Positions 21,186 to 26,114 of a DNA stretch of 26,114 bases are shown one piece after another. The notes under the pieces are model-generated. The model worked only from the letters and a program-made list of their open reading frames with translations. It was not told the DNA's origin and did not search any database. Position numbers and translations under genes: made by a program. How positions within the stretch are numbered: position 1 is the stretch's first letter; each line of letters opens with the position of its first letter. Origin of the DNA: Gemmatimonadota bacterium (GTDB taxonomy: Bacteria; Gemmatimonadota; Gemmatimonadetes; Gemmatimonadales; GWC2-71-9); the NCBI GenBank assembly GCA_003220855.1, contig QHTP01000026.1, positions 1 through 26,114 of the forward strand, in the 5' to 3' direction.

Positions 21186-21794
21186 ATGATTCGCGTGCTG
21201 CTCGCGGACGACCACGCCATCGTGCTCGAGGGCCTGCGCGCGTTGCTCGACGGCGAGCCGGACATCACCGTCGCCGGTTGGACGACCGACGGCACCGAGG
21301 TCGTGAAGCTGGTGCAGCAGCACAAGCCGGATGTGGTGGTGCTCGATCTCGAGCTCACCACCATCAAGGGCACCGCAGTGCTCGCGGCGCTGCGCGACCG
21401 CCCCGCGCCCCCCAAAGTGCTCGTGCTGACCGCGTACAATGACGGCGAATCGCTCCGCTCGGCCCTCGACGCCGGTGCGGACGGCCTCGCCCTCAAGACG
21501 GAATCGCCCCAACAGACGCTGACGGCCATCCGCCAGGTGCACGCGGGCCAGCTCGTGTTTCCCCAGGCTGCGCGCCGCTGGATCGAAGGGCGCGCGGCCG
21601 GGGTGGCCAGCGACTTGACGCCGCGGGAGCGCGAGGTCTGGACGCTCGTCGCGGGCGGGCTCACCAACCCGCAGATCGCGGAGCGGCTCGGCCTCTCGGA
21701 CAACACGGTGAAGTTCCACGTGCAGCACCTCTTCTCGAAGCTCGGGGTCAAGAACCGCACCGAAGCCGCCCTCAAGTACGCGCACGGCCGCTAG
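21186..21794 (+). CDS. NarL/FixJ-family response regulator
   Basis: 202 residues. The receiver domain has Asp8-Asp9, the phospho-acceptor Asp54 in VVVLDLELTTIKG, Thr in VLVLTAYND and Lys in LALKTES. The C-terminal LuxR-type helix-turn-helix is TPREREVWTLVAGGLTNPQI, followed by AERLGLSDNTVKFHVQHLFSKL. The Pro usually found shortly after the phospho-acceptor (DxxMP) is absent. It is encoded right after its kinase, at the end of the fusion/DUF1097 operon. Likely targets are its own operon or the symporter gene downstream. Confidence 0.94.
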   Translation: MIRVLLADDHAIVLEGLRALLDGEPDITVAGWTTDGTEVVKLVQQHKPDVVVLDLELTTIKGTAVLAALRDRPAPPKVLVLTAYNDGESLRSALDAGADGLALKTESPQQTLTAIRQVHAGQLVFPQAARRWIEGRAAGVASDLTPREREVWTLVAGGLTNPQIAERLGLSDNTVKFHVQHLFSKLGVKNRTEAALKYAHGR

Positions 21795-21807
21795 GTGGGA
21801 CGCCATC

Positions 21808-21836
21808 TTGACAAGGTGCCAATTCGGCGGGACACT
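21808..21836 (+). promoter_or_regulatory. promoter of the MHS symporter gene
   Basis: A perfect -35 TTGACA (21808-21813), a 17-base spacer and GACACT (21831-21836) lie in the 71-base gap after the response regulator. The leader of about 25 bases contains GAGGAAGG just before the ATG at 21866. The -10 is weak, so activation by a regulator such as the adjacent NarL-type protein is possible. Confidence 0.55.
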
Positions 21837-21865
21837 GGAACCTCCACGACCGCCATGAGGAAGGT

Positions 21866-23230
21866 ATGACCGCTCCTGCGCTCTCCGTGAAGGACCTTCG
21901 CCGTGTCGTCATCGCCGCAGCTGTGGGGAACGTGATCGAGTGGTACGACTTTTACATCTTCGGCAGCCTGGCCGCGCTCCTTTCGGTCAAGTTTTTCGCC
22001 GCAGGGGCCTCCGGAAGCGCGCTCATCAAGACGGTCGGTACCTTCACCGCCGGGTTCCTGATCCGCCCGTTCGGAGCCTTCGTTTTCGGCCGCGTCGGCG
22101 ACATCGTGGGCCGCAAGTACACCTTCCTCATTACGCTGAGCGGCATGGGTGTGTCGACGGCGCTCATCGGCCTCGTGCCGAGCTATGCCAAGATCGGCGT
22201 CGCAGCGGGGTTCATCCTATTGTTCCTGCGCCTCATCCAGGGCTTGTGCCTCGGCGGCGAGTACGGCGGCGCCATCACGTACGTCGCGGAGCATGCGCCG
22301 GACGACAAACGGGGCTACTACACCGGCTGGCTCCAGACATCGCCCACGCTCGGGATCGTGGTGTCCCTGGTCGTCATCATCGTGACGCGCGAGGCGCTGG
22401 GGACCGAAGCGTTCAACGCGTGGGGATGGCGCATCCCGTTCCTGCTCTCCCTACTCATGGTAGCGATCGCCATCTACATCCGGCTCCAGCTTCAGGAGAC
22501 GCCGATCTTTCAGGCCATCAAGGCGAAGGGACAGACGTCGACCAATCCGTGGCGCGAGGCCTTCTGGAGCGAGAACATCAGATATGTCCTGATTGCCAGC
22601 ATCGTCGTGATCGGTGAGGGCGTCGTGTGGTACAGCGGACAGTTCTGGGCGCTCTATTTCATCCAACAGGTGCAGAAGCCGGATGTCTTACACCCGGCCC
22701 TCATCACGGGCCTCGCGCTGCTCATCGCCACGCCATCGCTCATTTTCTTCGGCTGGCTCTCGGACCGGATCGGCCGGAAGCCGATCATCTTGGCCGGGTT
22801 CTTCCTCGCGGCCGTGACGTACTACCCTCTCTATACAGCGCTCGGCAACGCCGCCAACCCGGCCAACATCAACTACCCGCTGTCGATCTTGATCGTCGCG
22901 ATCATGGTTTGCTACGTGGGCATGGTGTACGGCCCGATCGGCGCGTTCCTCGCCGAGTACTTTCCAGCGCGCATCCGCTACTCGTCCGTGTCGGTGCCAT
23001 ATCACATTGGGAACGGCTGGGGCGGCGGACTGGTGCCGGTCATTACGACCGCGGCGTACGTGACCGCGCAGGCAGCGGGGCTCTCCACGTCCCAGAGCCT
23101 AGGCCACGCGCTGGTCTATCCCATCACGGTGCCTGCTATCGCCTTCCTGCTGAGCCTGTTCCTGATGCCGGAGACGCGCAAGATCAGCATCTGGCAGCCG
23201 GCAGCGGTGCGGGCGGGCGCGAGGGGCTGA
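21866..23230 (+). CDS. MHS-family metabolite:H+ symporter (MFS)
   Basis: 454 residues and about 12 membrane helices, typical of the metabolite:H+ symporter branch (ProP, KgtP, ShiA). Signatures are GNVIEWYDFYIFGSLAAL at the first helix, GRVGDIVGRKYTF in loop 2-3, RLIQGLCLGGEYGGA in helix 4, and GWLSDRIGRKP in loop 8-9. MHS members take up osmolytes, dicarboxylates or aromatic acids with protons, and the substrate cannot be read from sequence. It has its own promoter, follows the two-component pair on the same strand, and is ended by a palindromic hairpin. Convergent to the lactate permease. Confidence 0.93.
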   Translation: MTAPALSVKDLRRVVIAAAVGNVIEWYDFYIFGSLAALLSVKFFAAGASGSALIKTVGTFTAGFLIRPFGAFVFGRVGDIVGRKYTFLITLSGMGVSTALIGLVPSYAKIGVAAGFILLFLRLIQGLCLGGEYGGAITYVAEHAPDDKRGYYTGWLQTSPTLGIVVSLVVIIVTREALGTEAFNAWGWRIPFLLSLLMVAIAIYIRLQLQETPIFQAIKAKGQTSTNPWREAFWSENIRYVLIASIVVIGEGVVWYSGQFWALYFIQQVQKPDVLHPALITGLALLIATPSLIFFGWLSDRIGRKPIILAGFFLAAVTYYPLYTALGNAANPANINYPLSILIVAIMVCYVGMVYGPIGAFLAEYFPARIRYSSVSVPYHIGNGWGGGLVPVITTAAYVTAQAAGLSTSQSLGHALVYPITVPAIAFLLSLFLMPETRKISIWQPAAVRAGARG

Positions 23231-23235
23231 ATCAA

Positions 23236-23267
23236 GGGTCGGGGCGCAGCATGCTGCGCCCCGACCC
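23236..23267. terminator. 32-base perfect palindrome, bidirectional terminator
   Basis: The segment is a perfect palindrome: GGGTCGGGGCGCAG pairs with CTGCGCCCCGACCC around CATG. It starts 5 bases after the symporter stop and ends 11 bases before the end of the convergent lactate permease gene. There is no T-run, but the 14-bp GC-rich stem should stop or protect transcripts from both sides. Confidence 0.75.
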
Positions 23268-23278
23268 GACGCGCACCC

Positions 23279-24934
23279 TCACTTCACGATCGTCAGGCCG
23301 TGCGGCACCCCGCCCGGGAACACGTAGGCATACAGCAGCACGATCACGCCCACGACGGCCCCCAAGGCGACCGAATGCCAGAACACGTAGCGGAAGATGC
23401 TGCCTTCGTTGCCCACCTGATTCGTGGCCGACGTCGCGACGGTGATGGACTGCGCGTCCACCATCTTCCCCATCACTCCGCCCGCCGAGTTGGCCGCACA
23501 CATCAGGACCGGATCGAGTCCCAGCTGTTGTGACGTAATGCGCTGCAGGCTGCCGAACAGCGCGTTGGATGAGGTGTCGCTACCCGTCAGGGCCACGCCC
23601 AGCCACCCCAGGAACGTGCCGAAGAAGGGGTAGAACCATCCGCTGCGTGTGAACGCGAGTCCGAGCACCGCGTCGAGCCCGGAGTAGCGCGTGGTGTACC
23701 CGAGGCCCAGCATGAACGAGATCGCGATGACCGCGAGCTTCATGCGCTTGAGCGTGTGCCAGAAGATCTTCGCGAGCTGCGCCGGCCCCAGCCCCAGCAC
23801 CAGACCCGCCAGGATCGCCGCGACGAAGCATCCCGTCCCCGTCGCCGAGAGCCAGTTGAAATCGAAGCGTGCCGCCTCGGGTGTCAGCTTCGTCACGACC
23901 GGCGCCGCGCGCGTCACCGCGTTGTGCAGCAACGGGACATCCCACACGTGCGTGGTCGCGCGGTTGATCGCGCCCTTGACGGCCGGCAGGCCCCACACGA
24001 GCACCGTCAGCGACAGGATCGCGAACGGCATCCACGCCTTGACGATCTGACCGGCGGAATGCCGATGAGCCGCCGCCGGATTAGCGCTCGACGCCGGCTC
24101 GTCCGCGAACCGCCAGACGCGCTTCGGACGCCAGAACCGGAGGAAGATCACCGTCGCGGAGAGCGACACGACTCCGCCGGCGATGTCGACGAGGTTCGAG
24201 TCCACGTGGTTGGACCAGAAGTATTGCGTCAAGCTGAACGAAGCGCCCACCACGAGGATGGCGGGCAACACCTCGAGGGTCTCGGCCCACCCCACCATTG
24301 CGCGCACCAGCCAGAACGGCACGATGATCCCCGTGATGGGCAGGATGCGTCCGATCATCGCGCTCAAGTCCGATTCGGGCAGACCGGAGACCGCGGCCAG
24401 CGTGTGCACCGGCGTGCCGATGGCGCCCCACGCCACGGGCGACGTGTTGGCGATCAAATTGAGGGCGGCGGCGTGGAACGGCTTGAACCCGAGCCCGATC
24501 ATGAAAGCGCCCGCGATCGCGACCGGTGCCCCGAAACCGGCGGCACCCTCGATGAACGCGCCGAAGCAGAACGCCACGAGCAGCAGCTGCAACCGGCGGT
24601 CGGCCGTGATTCCCGCCACCGATTCCTTCATGATCTCGAACTGGCCCGTGAACACCGAAATGTCGTACAGATAGACGGCGGCGAGCACGATCCACGCGAT
24701 CTTCAGCACGCCGAACCCGACGCCGTACAGGAAGCTCATGCCGGCGAGCGAGACCGGCATCCCGAATACCGCCACGGCCACCAGGACCGCCGTGGCGGCG
24801 CCGCCGATCGCACACCAGTGGGGCTTCACCCGCAGCCCCGCCAACATGCCGAACAGCACCACGATCGGCAGCGCGGCGACGAGGGTGGACAAGACCCAAT
24901 TGTGCAACGGATCGTAGACCTGGGTCCACTGCAT
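23279..24934 (-). CDS. lctP: L-lactate permease (LctP family)
   Basis: 551 residues with about 13 membrane helices, the size of LldP/LctP permeases (about 550). Family stretches include FCFGAFIEGAAGFGAPVAIA, LNLIANTSPVAWGAIGTPV, ALTGSDTSSNALFGSLQ and CAANSAGGVMGKMVDAQSIT. It imports lactate, and possibly glycolate, with protons. A soluble-looking loop near residues 270-300 (DEPASSANPAAAHRHSAG) is typical of the middle of the protein. It starts 3 bases after the stop of the DUF4399 gene, so the two are co-transcribed. No lactate dehydrogenase gene is in the window. Confidence 0.95.
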   Translation of the reverse strand: MQWTQVYDPLHNWVLSTLVAALPIVVLFGMLAGLRVKPHWCAIGGAATAVLVAVAVFGMPVSLAGMSFLYGVGFGVLKIAWIVLAAVYLYDISVFTGQFEIMKESVAGITADRRLQLLLVAFCFGAFIEGAAGFGAPVAIAGAFMIGLGFKPFHAAALNLIANTSPVAWGAIGTPVHTLAAVSGLPESDLSAMIGRILPITGIIVPFWLVRAMVGWAETLEVLPAILVVGASFSLTQYFWSNHVDSNLVDIAGGVVSLSATVIFLRFWRPKRVWRFADEPASSANPAAAHRHSAGQIVKAWMPFAILSLTVLVWGLPAVKGAINRATTHVWDVPLLHNAVTRAAPVVTKLTPEAARFDFNWLSATGTGCFVAAILAGLVLGLGPAQLAKIFWHTLKRMKLAVIAISFMLGLGYTTRYSGLDAVLGLAFTRSGWFYPFFGTFLGWLGVALTGSDTSSNALFGSLQRITSQQLGLDPVLMCAANSAGGVMGKMVDAQSITVATSATNQVGNEGSIFRYVFWHSVALGAVVGVIVLLYAYVFPGGVPHGLTIVK

Positions 24935-24937
24935 GGC

Positions 24938-25372
24938 TCAGTCCTTGACGGTGAACCGCACCGTATCGGTCACGAGCGGCTTCAACGGCACGTGCTTCCA
25001 GTCGCCCACCACGGCGATCACCTGGTGCGGACCAGGCTTGAGTGAGTCCAGCACGAACTCGGTCTGCCCGCGACCCAGGTGGATGATCCCGGTCACGCCG
25101 CGCGGGATGGTGTCGTTCACGGGCGTCACGTCGCGATCGACGAACAGATGATGGTGGCCCGTCCCCGCGCGCTCATCGGTGGCCGGAACGATCTCGACGC
25201 CGGTGGCCGCGAGCGTGACCTTCACGGGCCCGCTCACCGTGGCGCCGCGGGCGGGCGTGGTGATCTTCACTTTCGCGGCTTTCGCACTGGGGCCCGCCTG
25301 TGCCGGCGCGGAACGAGGCAGGAGCGCCGCCGCGGCCAGCACCAGCACGAACCTGGCAATCCCGTTTCTCAT
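24938..25372 (-). CDS. secreted DUF4399-domain protein
   Basis: 144 residues from ATG at 25372, with GGAGG about 9 bases upstream. A signal peptide covers residues 1-25 (ending RSAPAQA). The rest is one DUF4399 domain: VKITTPARGATVSGPVKVTL, TGHHHLFVDRD with the conserved His73-75 cluster, GIIHLGRGQTEFVLDSL and PGPHQVIAVVGDWKHVPL. Clustered histidines suggest metal binding, but no function has been established to my knowledge. It is encoded just before the lactate permease in the same transcription unit. Confidence 0.88.
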   Translation of the reverse strand: MRNGIARFVLVLAAAALLPRSAPAQAGPSAKAAKVKITTPARGATVSGPVKVTLAATGVEIVPATDERAGTGHHHLFVDRDVTPVNDTIPRGVTGIIHLGRGQTEFVLDSLKPGPHQVIAVVGDWKHVPLKPLVTDTVRFTVKD

Positions 25373-25462
25373 GGTGATGCCGCCTCCGGTGTGGGAGTCC
25401 CAAGGGAGCAATGCGCAGGCGTGTAAACGACGGCCTTCCAGCGTCGCCGTCAAGGCGGTCGG

Positions 25463-26114
25463 TTAGCCCAACCGCACCGCCCAGAGGACGGCCCGCATGC
25501 GCGCGGAGGCATCGTGGCTGTGCCCGGCAATCCGGAGTATCCCACCCTCCTCATCGGAGACGGCGACGGCGGCACTGTGCTCGCCCCCCAAGGTGCCCAG
25601 GTCCAGCATGCTGCCATCGGGCGTCCGCAGGAACGCGTGGGTGACGGGGAGTCCGCGGGCGTCGGTTTCCCCGGTCTGGCTCACCCCCACGATCCAGCCG
25701 GCATCGTTGATGGCGTTGGCGCAGCTGGTGCGCCCGCCGAGGGTTCCCAGGTCGACCATGCCGCCGCCGGCGGTCCACAGGAACGCGTGACCGCTGCCGC
25801 CCACCACTTCTGTCCGGTCGTTGATTCCCAGCGCCATACTCGCGGCGCCGAGCGTCCCGAGATCGCGCATGCCGTCGGTCGCCGTCCATACGAACGCACG
25901 CGGCTCGCCCGCCTTGGTCTCGGCCAGGCCGACCGCTTCGCCGCGGTCGTTCAGGTCGTGTGCGATGCTCGTCGCTCCGCCGAGCGTGCCGAGGTCGATC
26001 ATGGTACCGGGCTCGGCGATGAGGAAAGCGTGCTTCATCGGCGCCCCGGCGCCGCGGCTGTGCCCCGCCACCTGTCCGTGCCGGTTGACGGCGAGCGCCT
26101 CGCTCTCGTTCCCC
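25463..26114 (-). CDS. HAF-repeat protein, C-terminal part
   Basis: The frame stays open to the right edge of the window, so the N-terminus is missing; about 217 codons are visible. The protein is built of HAF repeats of about 40 residues, each with DLGTLGGxxSxAxxIND followed by xxVVGxS and HAFLW/RAFVW (MIDLGTLGGATSIAHDLND, MRDLGTLGAASMALGINDR, MVDLGTLGGRTSCANAIND, MLDLGTLGGEHSAAVAVSD). Such repeats occur in extracellular bacterial proteins and are thought to form a beta-propeller-like fold. Function unknown. Third-position G/C bias is normal. The 90-base gap 25373-25462 to the DUF4399 gene holds no clear signal. Confidence 0.85.
   Translation of the reverse strand, partial: GNESEALAVNRHGQVAGHSRGAGAPMKHAFLIAEPGTMIDLGTLGGATSIAHDLNDRGEAVGLAETKAGEPRAFVWTATDGMRDLGTLGAASMALGINDRTEVVGGSGHAFLWTAGGGMVDLGTLGGRTSCANAINDAGWIVGVSQTGETDARGLPVTHAFLRTPDGSMLDLGTLGGEHSAAVAVSDEEGGILRIAGHSHDASARMRAVLWAVRLG
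25577..26002 (-). repeat. four DNA-level copies of the HAF-repeat core
   Basis: Within the HAF-repeat gene, related 30-33 base segments encoding (I/R/V/L)DLGTLGG/A recur at about 25577-25609, 25728-25760, 25842-25871 and 25970-26002. Spacing is irregular (110-150 bases), because repeat lengths differ between the propeller-like units. Confidence 0.6.

Noticed and set aside
1..26114. Search by eye for CRISPR repeats, tRNA genes, insertion sequences and attachment sites
   Set aside because: None could be supported: no regularly spaced identical repeats, no cloverleaf, no transposase or integrase, and no flanking terminal repeats.

Overview
The window is about 26 kb of high-GC bacterial chromosome. 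Genes are tightly packed, many overlap by 4 bases (ATGA or GTGA), and codon third positions are strongly G/C. I saw no tRNA, rRNA, CRISPR array, transposase or phage gene. The gene set suggests a Gram-negative, aerobic, heterotrophic, Gemmatimonadota-like organism: outer-membrane barrels, lipoproteins with Ig-like folds, an HmuY-family protein, a DUF4399 protein, a DUF5679 zinc ribbon and a secreted M28 peptidase. The phylum is an inference from gene style, not proven by a marker.

Left part (1-8.2 kb). A truncated thioredoxin-fold (DsbA-like) gene follows a small acidic helical protein on the minus strand. A lone 89-aa gene comes next. A four-gene minus-strand operon follows (CDP-alcohol phosphatidyltransferase, barrel protein, OsmC-like protein, second barrel). 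It diverges from a single-domain cyclic-nucleotide-binding protein. A plus-strand trio follows: a lipoprotein, a degenerate S-adenosylmethionine decarboxylase homologue without its pyruvoyl-forming serine, and a DoxX membrane protein. A TPR protein diverges from argJ. A small lysine-rich secreted protein ends this part.

Middle (8.2-18 kb). A minus-strand operon encodes an ECF sigma factor, a membrane protein carrying an AMPK/glycogen-binding E-set domain (a candidate anti-sigma) and a secreted helical protein. Upstream lies a thioredoxin/YyaL-type lipoprotein. Then come a CDGSH iron-sulfur protein and a zinc-ribbon protein, a strong terminator, an HmuY-family protein coupled to P5C dehydrogenase (pruA), a VOC dioxygenase-like protein, and an M28 peptidase coupled to a soluble histidine kinase whose N-terminal region appears frameshifted.

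Right part (18-26 kb). A plus-strand operon encodes a NagB-like/PIG-L fusion, a DUF1097 membrane protein and a NarL-type histidine kinase/response regulator pair. An MHS-family symporter follows from its own promoter. Convergent to it are a DUF4399 protein and an L-lactate permease. A truncated HAF-repeat protein runs off the right edge.

Physiologically the window combines proline and arginine metabolism, amino-sugar handling, lactate or organic-acid uptake, and envelope functions. The points most worth following are the active-site-less SpeD homologue, the sigma/E-set/secreted-protein operon, the amino-sugar/two-component operon, the kinase frameshift, and recurrent -10-like hexamers 5-8 bases before start codons, which suggest leaderless transcripts.
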